Source: Pseudescherichia sp031979925 (GTDB lineage: Bacteria > Pseudomonadota > Gammaproteobacteria > Enterobacterales > Enterobacteriaceae). From it: a stretch of 64,000 nucleotides of DNA. The notes beneath the pieces were generated by a model. The model worked only from the letters and a program-made list of their open reading frames with translations, was not told where the DNA came from and made no database searches. Shown in pieces: positions 43,042-52,072 of this stretch (position 1 is its first letter; each line of letters begins with the position of its first letter). A program made the translations under genes and the position numbers. The stretch covers positions 1-64,000 of the forward strand of contig NZ_DALZFB010000005.1 in NCBI RefSeq assembly GCF_031979925.1, read 5' to 3'.

Positions 43042-43296
43042 ATGGAAAATCATGAAATCCAGACCGTGCTGATGAACGCACTCTCCCTTCAGGAAGCCCA
43101 CGTTAGCGGCGATGGCAGTCACTTTCAGGTTATTGCGGTGGGTGAAATTTTTGCCGACATGAGTCGCGTGAAGAAGCAGCAGGCCGTCTATGCGCCGCTG
43201 ATGGAGTATATTGCGGACAACCGCATCCACGCCCTGTCGATCAAAGCCTACACGCCTGCCGAGTGGGCACGCGATCGTAAACTCAACGGTTTTTGA
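43042..43296 (+). CDS. ibaG: BolA-family protein IbaG
   Basis: This 84-residue BolA-like protein (E. coli YrbA/IbaG) has the class II KH-like fold, with the SGDGSHFQVIAVGE and NRIHALSIKAYTPAEW segments. It forms iron-sulfur-bridged complexes with the monothiol glutaredoxin GrxD and is induced by acid. It precedes murA by 53 bp. Confidence 0.95.
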   Translation: MENHEIQTVLMNALSLQEAHVSGDGSHFQVIAVGEIFADMSRVKKQQAVYAPLMEYIADNRIHALSIKAYTPAEWARDRKLNGF

Positions 43297-43349
43297 GCTG
43301 GCGGTCGCTGACCGGCAGTACGTATGAATTCTTAACAGAGAAGAGATGA

Positions 43350-44609
43350 ATGGATAAGTTTCGTGTACAGGGGCCGACCCGGCTTCAGGGCGAAGTGACA
43401 ATTTCAGGAGCGAAAAACGCAGCGTTGCCAATTCTTTTTGCCGCCCTGCTGGCAGAAGAGCCCGTCGAAATTCGTAACGTTCCGAAACTGAAAGATATCG
43501 ATACCACCATGAAGCTGCTGAGCCAGCTCGGCATGAAGGTAGAGCGTAATGGTTCCGTCTGGATGGACGGCAGCGCGGTAAATATCTATCGCGCACCTTA
43601 TGAGCTGGTGAAGACCATGCGCGCCTCGATCTGGGCGCTGGGTCCGCTGGTGGCGCGTTTTGGTAAGGGTGAAGTCTCCCTGCCGGGCGGCTGCGCTATC
43701 GGCGCACGTCCGGTGGATCTGCATATTAGCGGCCTGGAGCAGCTGGGTGCAGAGATCAAGCTGGAAGAGGGCTACGTTAAAGCTTCCGTTAACGGTCGCC
43801 TGAAAGGGGCGCATATCGTGATGGATAAGGTCAGCGTTGGCGCGACCGTCACCATCATGTCGGCGGCAACGCTGGCCGAAGGCACAACCATTATCGAAAA
43901 CGCCGCCCGTGAGCCGGAGATTGTCGATACGGCAAACTTCCTTAACACCCTTGGGGCGAAGATCACCGGCATGGGTACCGACAGCATTACCATTCAGGGC
44001 GTTGAGCGCCTGGGCGGCGGTGTCTATAGCGTGCTGCCTGACCGTATCGAAACCGGGACCTTCCTGGTGGCGGCAGCCATCTCCGGCGGTAAAATTGTTT
44101 GCCGCAAGGCCCAGCCGGACACCCTGGATGCGGTGCTGGCCAAGCTGCGCGAAGCGGGCGCGGATATTGAGCTGGGCGAAGATTGGATTAGCCTGGATAT
44201 GCACGGCAAGCGCCCGAAAGCGGTTAACGTGCGCACCGCGCCGCACCCGGCGTTCCCGACGGACATGCAGGCGCAGTTTACCCTGCTGAACCTGGTGGCA
44301 GAAGGCACCGGCGTCGTGACGGAAACCATCTTTGAAAACCGCTTCATGCATATTCCGGAGCTGATCCGTATGGGCGCGCATGCGGAGATCGAGAGCAATA
44401 CTGCGATCTGCCACGGCGTGGAAAAACTCTCCGGTGCCCAGGTGATGGCAACCGATCTGCGTGCCTCTGCAAGCCTGGTGCTGGCGGGCTGTATCGCGGA
44501 AGGAACCACTATCGTTGAGCGTATCTACCATATCGATCGTGGGTATGAAACCATTGAGAACAAGCTGAGGGCGCTGGGCGCGAATATCGAGCGCGTGAAA
44601 GGCGAGTAA
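43350..44609 (+). CDS. murA: UDP-N-acetylglucosamine enolpyruvyl transferase MurA
   Basis: This 419-residue enzyme makes the first committed step of peptidoglycan synthesis by transferring enolpyruvate from PEP to UDP-GlcNAc. Cys115 in LPGGCAIGAR, the residue alkylated by fosfomycin, is present, as are Lys22 (SGAKNAA) and the Asp in FPTDMQAQ. The length is that of E. coli MurA. It is followed by an imperfect hairpin and convergent sfsB. Confidence 0.98.
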   Translation: MDKFRVQGPTRLQGEVTISGAKNAALPILFAALLAEEPVEIRNVPKLKDIDTTMKLLSQLGMKVERNGSVWMDGSAVNIYRAPYELVKTMRASIWALGPLVARFGKGEVSLPGGCAIGARPVDLHISGLEQLGAEIKLEEGYVKASVNGRLKGAHIVMDKVSVGATVTIMSAATLAEGTTIIENAAREPEIVDTANFLNTLGAKITGMGTDSITIQGVERLGGGVYSVLPDRIETGTFLVAAAISGGKIVCRKAQPDTLDAVLAKLREAGADIELGEDWISLDMHGKRPKAVNVRTAPHPAFPTDMQAQFTLLNLVAEGTGVVTETIFENRFMHIPELIRMGAHAEIESNTAICHGVEKLSGAQVMATDLRASASLVLAGCIAEGTTIVERIYHIDRGYETIENKLRALGANIERVKGE

Positions 44610-44627
44610 AGCTTAAGGCTTAATGGA

Positions 44628-44660
44628 AGGCAGCCCCCTTGCCGTCAGGAGAAGGGGGTT
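44628..44660. terminator. Imperfect hairpin between murA and sfsB
   Basis: AGCCCCCTT and AAGGGGGTTGGCT can pair with a small bulge, between convergent murA and sfsB. The plus-strand T-tract is weak, so its strength as a terminator is uncertain. Confidence 0.4.
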
Positions 44661-44681
44661 GGCTTGCCGGGTTAACGATCG

Positions 44682-44966
44682 TTACGCTTTAGGCTGTTTC
44701 GCTCTCTCCTTGCGGATCAGCTTAGCGCGATCGATAAACTCATGAGTGATAGGGTCGTGATAGCGCGACGGCCAGATCACCCACGGATCTGTGCCAATCG
44801 CTCTGGCAATGATCTGCTCTCCCTTTGGCCACGGACGCGTTAGCACGTTCGCTAGCGTTGAAGAGCAGAGGCCACTCCTGCGCGACTCTGCCGCCATCGA
44901 GGTCCCTTTTTTCCGTAGCGCGGCGATGATATCGGCCGGGTGCCAGTCAGTCAGTTTCTGTTCCAT
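44682..44966 (-). CDS. sfsB: Ner-like DNA-binding protein SfsB (Nlp)
   Basis: This 94-residue helix-turn-helix protein resembles phage Mu Ner repressors and E. coli SfsB (92 aa), which affects maltose gene expression. The HTH region MAAESRRSGLCSSTLANVLT and the WPKGEQIIARAIGTDPWVIWPSRY motif are clear. The start MEQKLTDW at 44966 follows GGAGG; the extension to 45023 is not conserved. It converges on murA. Confidence 0.93.
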   Translation of the reverse strand: MEQKLTDWHPADIIAALRKKGTSMAAESRRSGLCSSTLANVLTRPWPKGEQIIARAIGTDPWVIWPSRYHDPITHEFIDRAKLIRKERAKQPKA

Positions 44967-45177
44967 TTTTCCTCCCTGTGATTGCGATAAGCCCTGCGCT
45001 AAAACGGTGCGCGGATCTATCATATCCCTTAGGGAGTGTAAGCTCTAATATGTTCTCATAAAGGGAGGCGAATTTAGGAATTTGCCAGGAGTAATCCCAT
45101 GGTATTACTTAATTTAAAAGAAACTTTTTATTGGAGCTTTTTGGAGCATTCCCGCGCCGTAGCGCGGGGGGTAGGGA

Positions 45178-46149
45178 TTAGCGATCGCGCTGAACGGCGA
45201 TGTGCGCCAGGCCAATCAACGCTTCTCGCCATAGGGAGTCCGGCAGCACCTGAAGCGCAGCGATGGCTTTGTCCGCCTCCTCTTCTGCCCGCTGCCGCGT
45301 CCACTCCAGCGAGCCGCAGTCGGCCATCGCCTGTAGCACGGGTGCTAGCAGATGGCGACCGTTACCCTGCTCGATAGCTTCACGGATCATCTGTGCCTGC
45401 TCTGGCGTACCGTGACGCATGGCATGCAGCAGCGGCAGGGTAGGTTTGCCTTCGTTGAGATCGTCTCCCACGTTTTTACCCAGCGTTTCGCCATCGGCGC
45501 TGTAGTCCAGCAGATCGTCGATCAGCTGGAAGGCGGTCCCCAGATAACGTCCGTAATCCTGCAGACCCTTCTCCTGTGCCTCGCTGCAACCCGCCAGAAT
45601 GCCTGAGCACTGGGAGGCCGCCTCGAACAGACGCGCGGTTTTGCTGTAGATGACCCGCATGTAGTTCTCTTCGGTGATATTCGGGTCGTTCACGTTCATC
45701 AGCTGCAGCACTTCACCTTCAGCGATCACGTTTACAGCCTCCGACATGACCTCCAGCACCTTGAGCGAGCCGAGGCTGGTCATCATCTGGAAGGAGCGGG
45801 TATAGATAAAATCGCCCACCAGCACGCTGGCAGCGTTGCCAAACGCCGCATTCGCGGTGGCTTTGCCCCGACGCATATCGGATTCATCCACCACGTCGTC
45901 ATGGAGCAGCGTCGCGGTGTGGATAAATTCGATTAGCGCCGCGATTGTAACGTGGGCATTTCCCTCATAGCCGACGGCGCGTGCGGCCAGCACGGCGATC
46001 ATCGGACGGATACGTTTGCCGCCGCCGCTGACAATGTAATACCCCAGCTGGTTGATCAGCTGTACGTCCGAGTTGAGCTGTTGCAGGATTGTCGCATTGA
46101 CACCCGCCATATCTTGCGCGGTTAACTGATTGATTTTTTCTAAATTCAT
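45178..46149 (-). CDS. ispB: Octaprenyl diphosphate synthase IspB
   Basis: This 323-residue prenyltransferase makes the side chain of ubiquinone-8 and menaquinone-8. The first aspartate-rich motif is LLHDDVVDESD and the second FQLIDDLLDYSAD; a GGGKRIRP substrate motif is at about 43-50. The length equals E. coli IspB with start MNLEKINQ at 46149. It is divergent from rplU. The 211-bp gap to sfsB shows only AT-rich promoter-like DNA. Confidence 0.97.
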   Translation of the reverse strand: MNLEKINQLTAQDMAGVNATILQQLNSDVQLINQLGYYIVSGGGKRIRPMIAVLAARAVGYEGNAHVTIAALIEFIHTATLLHDDVVDESDMRRGKATANAAFGNAASVLVGDFIYTRSFQMMTSLGSLKVLEVMSEAVNVIAEGEVLQLMNVNDPNITEENYMRVIYSKTARLFEAASQCSGILAGCSEAQEKGLQDYGRYLGTAFQLIDDLLDYSADGETLGKNVGDDLNEGKPTLPLLHAMRHGTPEQAQMIREAIEQGNGRHLLAPVLQAMADCGSLEWTRQRAEEEADKAIAALQVLPDSLWREALIGLAHIAVQRDR

Positions 46150-46308
46150 CGCAAAAGCCGGGCTTAAAGTCCTGTTTATCACCTGTCAAAATGGGATAAT
46201 AAAGGGTTACGGGTTAGCTATAGTATTGTTGATTGTACTGAAAAAACGCGCCAGATAAACGTCACCATGCACGTTGTGTTTTTTTTCTTCGTCTATTGAC
46301 GATCGCAC

Positions 46309-46337
46309 TTGTCAAAGGCTCGCGTTTTGCGTAATAT
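46309..46337 (+). promoter_or_regulatory. Promoter of rplU-rpmA
   Basis: TTGTCA and TAATAT are separated by exactly 17 bp and followed by a GC-rich discriminator (TCGCGCCC), as expected for a growth-rate and ppGpp-controlled ribosomal promoter. Confidence 0.75.
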
Positions 46338-46409
46338 TCGCGCCCTATTGTGAATATTTATAGCGCACTCTGAATCACTCAAAAGATGTGCGCGGAAGCG
46401 GAGTTTTTT

Positions 46410-46721
46410 ATGTACGCGGTTTTCCAAAGTGGTGGTAAACAACACCGAGTAAGCGAAGGTCAGACCATTCGCCTGGAAAAGCTGGACATCGCAACTGGCG
46501 AAACTATTGAGTTCGCTGAAGTTCTGATGGTCGCAAACGGTGAAGAAGTCAAAATCGGCGTTCCTTTCGTTGATGGCGGCGTTATCAAAGCTGAAGTTGT
46601 TGCTCACGGTCGTGGCGAGAAAGTTAAAATTGTTAAGTTTCGTCGTCGTAAACACTACCGTAAGCAGCAGGGCCATCGTCAGTGGTTCACTGATGTTAAA
46701 ATCACTGGCATCAGCGCTTAA
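46410..46721 (+). CDS. rplU: 50S ribosomal protein L21
   Basis: This 103-residue protein binds 23S rRNA and L20. The start MYAVFQSGGKQHRV at 46410 follows GGAG; the extension to 46386 is not conserved. It is followed after 20 bp by rpmA. Codon use is that of a highly expressed gene. Confidence 0.98.
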   Translation: MYAVFQSGGKQHRVSEGQTIRLEKLDIATGETIEFAEVLMVANGEEVKIGVPFVDGGVIKAEVVAHGRGEKVKIVKFRRRKHYRKQQGHRQWFTDVKITGISA

Positions 46722-46741
46722 GACTAGGGGAGCAGATTTAA

Positions 46742-46999
46742 ATGGCACACAAAAAGGCTGGCGGCTCAACTCGTAACGGTCGCGATTCAGAAGCTAAACG
46801 TCTGGGCGTAAAACGCTTTGGCGGAGAAGCAGTACTGGCAGGTAGCATCATCGTTCGTCAACGTGGTACCAAATTCCACGCTGGCTCTAACGTAGGTTGC
46901 GGCCGTGACCACACTCTGTTCGCTTTGACTGACGGTAAAGTTAAGTTCGAAGTTAAAGGCCCGAAAAACCGTAAGTTCATCAGCATCGTTGCTGAATAA
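46742..46999 (+). CDS. rpmA: 50S ribosomal protein L27
   Basis: This 85-residue L27 begins MAHKKAGGSTRNGRDS. Its flexible N-terminus reaches the peptidyl transferase centre. There is no N-terminal cleavage extension of the Firmicutes kind. It is co-transcribed with rplU and ends at a strong terminator. Confidence 0.98.
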   Translation: MAHKKAGGSTRNGRDSEAKRLGVKRFGGEAVLAGSIIVRQRGTKFHAGSNVGCGRDHTLFALTDGKVKFEVKGPKNRKFISIVAE

Positions 47000-47024
47000 G
47001 TTTTTCGCGTCCCGGTAACGGATG

Positions 47025-47054
47025 AAAGCCCCGCAACACGTTGCGGGGCTTTTT
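47025..47054 (+). terminator. Intrinsic terminator of rplU-rpmA
   Basis: AGCCCCGCAA pairs with TTGCGGGGCT (loop CACG), followed by TTTT. It lies 27 bp past rpmA. Confidence 0.9.
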
Positions 47055-47092
47055 ACATTCTGTCCCGGTAAATTATTTGCAGGGAATAGGGC

Positions 47093-48058
47093 ATGAAGCA
47101 GCAGGCAGGCATTGGGATCCTTTTGGCGCTAACGACAGCCATGTGCTGGGGTGCATTACCCATTGCCATGAAGCAGGTGCTGGAGGTGATGGAACCGCCC
47201 ACAATCGTGTTCTATCGCTTTTTAATGGCGGCGATAGGTCTCGGCGCTATTCTGGCCATCAAAGGCAAGCTGCCACCGATGCGTATTTTCCGTCAACGCC
47301 GCTGGCTGGTCTTGCTTGCTATTGCCACCGGAGGCCTGTTCGGGAATTTCATTCTCTTTAGCTCCTCTCTGCAATATTTGACCCCAACAGCCTCACAGGT
47401 GATTGGACAGCTTTCACCGGTGGGCATGATGGTCGCCAGCGTCTTTATCCTCAAGGAGAAGATGCGGGGAACTCAGATAATTGGGGCAACAATGCTGCTT
47501 TGCGGGCTGGTGATGTTTTTCAACACCAGCCTGATTGAGATTTTTACCAGACTAACCGATTACACCTGGGGTGTGATCTTCGGCGTCAGCGCCGCCGCAG
47601 TCTGGGTGAGCTACGGGGTCGCGCAAAAGGTGTTATTACGCCGGTTGGCCTCGCAGCAGATCCTCTTTTTGCTGTACACTTTATGCACAATAGCGTTACT
47701 GCCGCTGGCAGAGCCAGGCACAATAGCCCAGCTAAGCCACTGGCAGCTGGCCTGCCTGATCTTCTGCGGCCTCAATACGCTGGTAGGATACGGCGCGCTC
47801 GCTGAGGCGATGGCGCGCTGGCAGGCGGCGCAGGTGAGCGCATTAATCACGCTCACTCCGCTGTTTACGCTGTTGTTTTCAGATTTATTATCACAGGCCT
47901 GGCCCGATGTTTTCGCCAGACCGATGTTAAACCTTTTAGGTTATCTCGGTGCGTTTGTCGTGGTTGCGGGCGCTATGTATTCCGCCATAGGCCACCGCCT
48001 CTGGGGACGCTGGCGCAAGCGTGAAGTGATTGTCACTTTACCCCGCTCAGGCGAATGA
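47093..48058 (+). CDS. yhbE: EamA-family membrane transporter YhbE
   Basis: This 321-residue protein has ten predicted helices in two EamA (DMT superfamily) repeats; the first begins GILLALTTAMCWGALPIAMK and the second GVIFGVSAAAVWVSYGVAQK. The length equals E. coli YhbE. The substrate is unknown. The start has AGGGAA upstream. It lies 15 bp ahead of obgE, probably in one transcript. Confidence 0.93.
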   Translation: MKQQAGIGILLALTTAMCWGALPIAMKQVLEVMEPPTIVFYRFLMAAIGLGAILAIKGKLPPMRIFRQRRWLVLLAIATGGLFGNFILFSSSLQYLTPTASQVIGQLSPVGMMVASVFILKEKMRGTQIIGATMLLCGLVMFFNTSLIEIFTRLTDYTWGVIFGVSAAAVWVSYGVAQKVLLRRLASQQILFLLYTLCTIALLPLAEPGTIAQLSHWQLACLIFCGLNTLVGYGALAEAMARWQAAQVSALITLTPLFTLLFSDLLSQAWPDVFARPMLNLLGYLGAFVVVAGAMYSAIGHRLWGRWRKREVIVTLPRSGE

Positions 48059-48073
48059 GTAACGGAGAGTAAA

Positions 48074-49243
48074 ATGAAGTTTGTTGATGAAGCTACGATT
48101 CTGGTCGTGGCAGGTGACGGCGGTAACGGCTGCGTAAGCTTTCGTCGTGAAAAATATATTCCGCGTGGCGGCCCTGACGGCGGCGACGGTGGTGACGGCG
48201 GTGATGTCTGGCTGGAAGCGGACGAGAACCTCAACACCCTGATCGACTACCGCTTCGAGAAATCTTTCCGCGCCGAGCGTGGGCAGAACGGCCAGAGCCG
48301 TGACTGTACCGGCAAGCGTGGTAAAGATGTCACCGTTAAGGTGCCGGTAGGGACGCGCATCATTGACCAGGGTACTGGCGAGACCATGGGCGATATGACT
48401 AAACACGGTCAGCGCCTGATGGTGGCGAAAGGCGGCTGGCACGGTCTGGGCAACACGCGCTTTAAATCCTCCGTCAACCGTACTCCGCGTCAGAAAACGA
48501 TGGGTACGCCGGGCGACAAGCGCGATCTGCAGCTGGAGCTGATGCTGCTGGCCGACGTCGGGATGCTGGGCATGCCTAACGCCGGTAAATCGACGTTTAT
48601 CCGTGCCGTATCCGCAGCGAAACCGAAAGTGGCGGACTATCCGTTCACCACCCTGGTACCGAGTCTCGGCGTAGTGCGTATGGACACCGAGAAGAGCTTT
48701 GTCGTTGCCGACATTCCGGGCCTGATTGAGGGCGCGGCAGAGGGCGCAGGGCTGGGTATTCGCTTCCTGAAGCACCTTGAGCGCTGTCGCGTCCTGCTGC
48801 ACCTGATCGACATCGATCCTATCGACGGTTCCGATCCGGTTGAGAACGCGCGCATCATCATTGGTGAGCTGGAGAAGTACAGCGAGAAGCTGGCTGCCAA
48901 GCCGCGCTGGCTGGTCTTCAACAAGATCGACCTGATGGATAAGGCTGAGGCCGAAGAGAAGGCGCAGGCGATTGCTACGGCGCTGGGCTGGGAAGATAAA
49001 CACTATCTCATCTCTGCGGCCAGCCAGCAGGGCGTAAAAGAGCTCTGCTGGGACGTCATGACCTTCATCATCGAGAACCCGCTGGTTCAGGCTGAAGAAG
49101 CGAAGCAGCCTGAGAAAGTCGAATTCATGTGGGATGACTACCACCGTCAGCAGCTTGAAGAAGCTGACGTCGAAGAAGACGATGAAGACGACGACTGGGA
49201 TGAAGAGGACGACGAAGGTATCGAGTTTATCTACAAGCGTTAA
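48074..49243 (+). CDS. obgE: GTPase ObgE/CgtA
   Basis: This 389-residue essential GTPase is involved in 50S assembly, stringent response and chromosome segregation. The glycine-rich Obg domain (about 1-158, GGPDGGDGGDGGDV) precedes the G domain: G1 GMPNAGKS (166-173), G3 DIPGLIEGA, G4 NKID. The C-terminal tail is very acidic, ending near WDEEDDEGIEFIYKR. It matches E. coli ObgE (390 aa). A terminator follows. Confidence 0.98.
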   Translation: MKFVDEATILVVAGDGGNGCVSFRREKYIPRGGPDGGDGGDGGDVWLEADENLNTLIDYRFEKSFRAERGQNGQSRDCTGKRGKDVTVKVPVGTRIIDQGTGETMGDMTKHGQRLMVAKGGWHGLGNTRFKSSVNRTPRQKTMGTPGDKRDLQLELMLLADVGMLGMPNAGKSTFIRAVSAAKPKVADYPFTTLVPSLGVVRMDTEKSFVVADIPGLIEGAAEGAGLGIRFLKHLERCRVLLHLIDIDPIDGSDPVENARIIIGELEKYSEKLAAKPRWLVFNKIDLMDKAEAEEKAQAIATALGWEDKHYLISAASQQGVKELCWDVMTFIIENPLVQAEEAKQPEKVEFMWDDYHRQQLEEADVEEDDEDDDWDEEDDEGIEFIYKR

Positions 49244-49250
49244 CCCAGTA

Positions 49251-49278
49251 AAAACCCCGGCCATAAGCCGGGGTTTTT
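49251..49278 (+). terminator. Intrinsic terminator of yhbE-obgE
   Basis: AACCCCGG and CCGGGGTT form the stem (loop CCATAAG), followed by TTT and flanked by A on the other side, so it could work in both directions. Confidence 0.9.
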
Positions 49279-49302
49279 GTATACATGGGGCTGAGGAAAC
49301 GT

Positions 49303-49332
49303 GTAGGCCCGGCAAGCAGAGCGCCGCCGGGC
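49303..49332. repeat. REP element between obgE and dacB
   Basis: GTAGGCCCGGCAAGCAGAGC continues to GCCGCCGGGCG, a REP palindrome lying between two convergent genes, as at mdh/degS. Confidence 0.8.
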
Positions 49333-49339
49333 GTTTTGG

Positions 49340-50773
49340 CTAATTATTCTGATAAACGTCTTTGTACAGTCGACTCTCGAAGCGCACCAGCGGGATGCGG
49401 CGGTTACGCTGGTCGGCAGGCTCTACCGCATAGCCGGAGAGATACTGCACAAAGGCCATGCGCTGGCCGCTGGCAGTGGTAATAAAGCCCGCCAGGTTAT
49501 ACACCCCTTGCAGGGAGCCTGTCTTCGCCGACACCTTGCCGTCGACCCCTGCCGCATGCAGACCGGCACGATACTGTAACGAGCCGTCATAGCCCGCCAG
49601 CGGCAGCATTGAGATGAAGTTCAGCTCGGTGTCATGCTGGGCGATATACTGCAGCACCTGCATCATGGTAGCCGGAGAGATCAGGTTATGGCGCGACAGG
49701 CCGGAGCCATCCACCACAATGCTGTTACCCAGATCGACTCCCGCCTGCTGACGTAGGATCTGCCGTACGGCATCCGCCCCCGCACGCCACGTGCCCGGCA
49801 CGCCAAAGCGCGCATGGCCGATGGTGCGAAACACGGTATCAGCGATCATGTTGTCCGACTTTTTCAGCATGATCTTTAAGAGATCGTGCAGCGGCGCGGA
49901 CTGCTTGCTGGCAATCACCGTTCCCGGCTCGTTAACCAGCGTCTGGCGCAGCAGCGTGCCGCTGTAGGTAATCCCGGCCTGCTTAAGCTCATCTTTCAGC
50001 ACCGCCCCGGCGTAGCTCGCTCCGTCCTGGATGGCAAAGGCCAGCGGCAACGGGTCGGCGCGCTGGGTCAGGCAGCCGGTCAGCGTAAAGCGGTTGAGGT
50101 CGCCAGGGACGACGTCCAGCTCGCAGTACTGGGCATCAGGGGAGCCTTTGGCCAGCGTACGCACCTGGCTGAACATGGTGACGGGGTAGTAGGAGGCGAT
50201 GCGGATAAACGCCAGATCGTTAGCCTTCTGGGCGCTGTAGAGCGATACCGAGAAGCAGTTGCGATCGATAATCGCGGCGGCGGGTGGGGCGCTGAAGCAC
50301 TGGGTCATGTCATTCCACGGCCAGCCGGGAGCTTTATCGTGGCTGGCAAAAACCGAGGTGTCGATCAGCACATTGCCATCGATCTGCTGCACGCCGGACT
50401 TTTTGAGTACCGCGACCATATTGCGGATATCCTGACGTTTTAGCGTCGGATCGCCGCCAAATCGCGCCACCAAATCCCCTTTTAGCACCCCGTTCGCAAC
50501 GTTACCTTTACTCTCAAGCGTGGTGGTAAAACGGAAATCTGGGCCGAGCTGCAACAGGGCGGCCAGCCCGGTGATCACTTTTTGGGTACTGGCAGGCAGG
50601 GCCATCTGCTGGCTGTGGTAATCAATATCGGGAGCCTGGGCACCAACCTTCTGCACCATCAGGGCGAGGTTTGCGCCAGCAGGCAGCTGGTTAATGTACT
50701 CATCAACATTCGCAGCCTGCACATTCAACGCTATACTGGTGGTCAATCCGATGACATATCTGGAAAATCGCAT
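49340..50773 (-). CDS. dacB: D-alanyl-D-alanine carboxypeptidase/endopeptidase PBP4
   Basis: This 477-residue periplasmic protein has a signal peptide (cleavage at VQA/A, about 20) and the three penicillin-binding motifs: Ser62-Thr-Gln-Lys65, SDN (about 306) and KTG (about 417). PBP4 trims pentapeptides and cleaves cross-links. E. coli DacB has the same length. It is divergent from greA and converges with obgE. Confidence 0.96.
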   Translation of the reverse strand: MRFSRYVIGLTTSIALNVQAANVDEYINQLPAGANLALMVQKVGAQAPDIDYHSQQMALPASTQKVITGLAALLQLGPDFRFTTTLESKGNVANGVLKGDLVARFGGDPTLKRQDIRNMVAVLKKSGVQQIDGNVLIDTSVFASHDKAPGWPWNDMTQCFSAPPAAAIIDRNCFSVSLYSAQKANDLAFIRIASYYPVTMFSQVRTLAKGSPDAQYCELDVVPGDLNRFTLTGCLTQRADPLPLAFAIQDGASYAGAVLKDELKQAGITYSGTLLRQTLVNEPGTVIASKQSAPLHDLLKIMLKKSDNMIADTVFRTIGHARFGVPGTWRAGADAVRQILRQQAGVDLGNSIVVDGSGLSRHNLISPATMMQVLQYIAQHDTELNFISMLPLAGYDGSLQYRAGLHAAGVDGKVSAKTGSLQGVYNLAGFITTASGQRMAFVQYLSGYAVEPADQRNRRIPLVRFESRLYKDVYQNN

Positions 50774-50893
50774 AATCTCGCGCTAGAAACCTGGAAACAG
50801 GCCGTCATACTACGGTGCATCGCACCGGAAAGTAAACGATGACCCATAAGGAACTTCCGGGTAAAATGCGTATCAAATTGAAAAATTGCTGCT

Positions 50894-50926
50894 GACCTGG
50901 AGCCTTGTCTCCGGGTCGGTTTTCTT
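50894..50926 (+). terminator. Terminator in the greA leader (GraL-type)
   Basis: GACCTGGAG pairs with CTCCGGGTC (loop CCTTGT), followed by a T-rich tract, about 100 bp before greA. In E. coli the greA leader gives short GraL RNAs by termination at this place, with read-through producing greA mRNA. The 5' end of any GraL here cannot be fixed by reading. Confidence 0.8.
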
Positions 50927-51022
50927 TTGCTTTTGTCTCCCCCTCCTTTGCGCGGTATGCGGGGGGTAAAGCGACCGGGGCGGGGCCACCGCTCCCTACA
51001 GGAATGTTTAAGAGGTATAACA

Positions 51023-51499
51023 ATGCAAGCTATTCCGATGACCTTACGTGGTGCTGAAAAATTACGCGAAGAGCTGGATTTCCTGAAGTCCGTGCGTCGT
51101 CCTGAAATCATCGCTGCGATTGCCGATGCCCGCGAGCATGGCGACCTGAAAGAGAATGCTGAGTACCATGCTGCCCGCGAGCAGCAGGGGTTCTGCGAAG
51201 GGCGTATCAAAGACATTGAAGCCAAGCTCTCTAATGCGCAGGTGATCGACATCACAAAAATGCCTAATAATGGCCGCGTGATTTTTGGCTCGACCGTTAC
51301 CGTGCTGAACCTCGATAACGACGAAGAGCAGACCTACCGTATCGTGGGTGATGACGAGGCGGATTTTAAGCAGAATCTGATCTCGGTAAACTCGCCGATT
51401 GCCCGTGGTCTGGTCGGCAAAGAGCAGGACGATGTGGTCGTCATTCGCACGCCGGGTGGCGAAGTGGAGTATGAGATCCTTAAGGTAGAATATCTTTAA
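51023..51499 (+). CDS. greA: Transcription elongation factor GreA
   Basis: This 158-residue factor stimulates RNA cleavage by backtracked RNA polymerase. The N-terminal coiled coil (about 1-75) carries the acidic tip residues Asp41/Glu44 in AREHGDLKENAEY, and the C-terminal FKBP-like domain binds polymerase. The start MQAIPMTL at 51023 follows AGAGG; the longer frame from 50927 overlaps the leader terminator and is rejected. Confidence 0.98.
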   Translation: MQAIPMTLRGAEKLREELDFLKSVRRPEIIAAIADAREHGDLKENAEYHAAREQQGFCEGRIKDIEAKLSNAQVIDITKMPNNGRVIFGSTVTVLNLDNDEEQTYRIVGDDEADFKQNLISVNSPIARGLVGKEQDDVVVIRTPGGEVEYEILKVEYL

Positions 51500-51542
51500 T
51501 TACGCGCCAACCTGTAATATGTTGACGTAATGTAAAGATAAG

Positions 51543-51566
51543 AAAAAGGCCGCATAGCGGCCTTTT
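51543..51566. terminator. Bidirectional terminator between greA and yhbY
   Basis: AAAAGGCCGC-ATA-GCGGCCTTTT is a perfect 10-bp palindrome with A and T arms, lying between convergent genes and serving both. Confidence 0.92.
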
Positions 51567-51653
51567 AACAACGTCAAGAGCGTGGCATTTTGCTTGTCAG
51601 CTTGCGGAAAACCCCTCGTTTTACACAGATTTTGTGTTCTATCCAGGATATTC

Positions 51654-51947
51654 TTAGCGTGGCAGCGAAATTTTACGCTCCTTCGATGGGCGGTACAGCA
51701 CCAGCGTTTTACCGATGACCTGTACGTTAGAGGCGCCGGTTTCACGAACAATCGCTTCCACGATCAGCGTCTTAGTTTCGCGGTCTTCGGTAGCGATCTT
51801 GACCTTGATTAGCTCATGGTGCTCTAGCGCTTGTTCAATCTCGGCCAGTACCCCTTCGGTCAAACCATTGTTGCCAAGCATAACTACCGGCTTGAGCGGA
51901 TGTGCCAGACCTTTAAGGTGCTGTTTTTGTTTAGTACTCAGATTCAT
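51654..51947 (-). CDS. yhbY: CRM-domain ribosome assembly protein YhbY
   Basis: This 97-residue protein is a single CRM RNA-binding domain with the GNNGLTEGVL (GxxG) loop. In E. coli it associates with pre-50S particles. The start MNLSTKQKQ at 51947 is taken by homology. It is divergent from rlmE. Confidence 0.95.
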   Translation of the reverse strand: MNLSTKQKQHLKGLAHPLKPVVMLGNNGLTEGVLAEIEQALEHHELIKVKIATEDRETKTLIVEAIVRETGASNVQVIGKTLVLYRPSKERKISLPR

Positions 51948-52072
51948 CGTATATTTTTGCTTACGTTGGGATTGAAAACGGTTCATTCTACCGCCATCTC
52001 CAGTGTATCGCCAAATCGGCTGTGCTGATAGTTGATAGCCTGCTACTCACGATGAACAACTTGGATATAGAG

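Noticed and set aside
48047..49315. Minus-strand frame of 422 residues opposite obgE
   Set aside because: It is an antisense shadow of a well-conserved GTPase gene and crosses its terminator.
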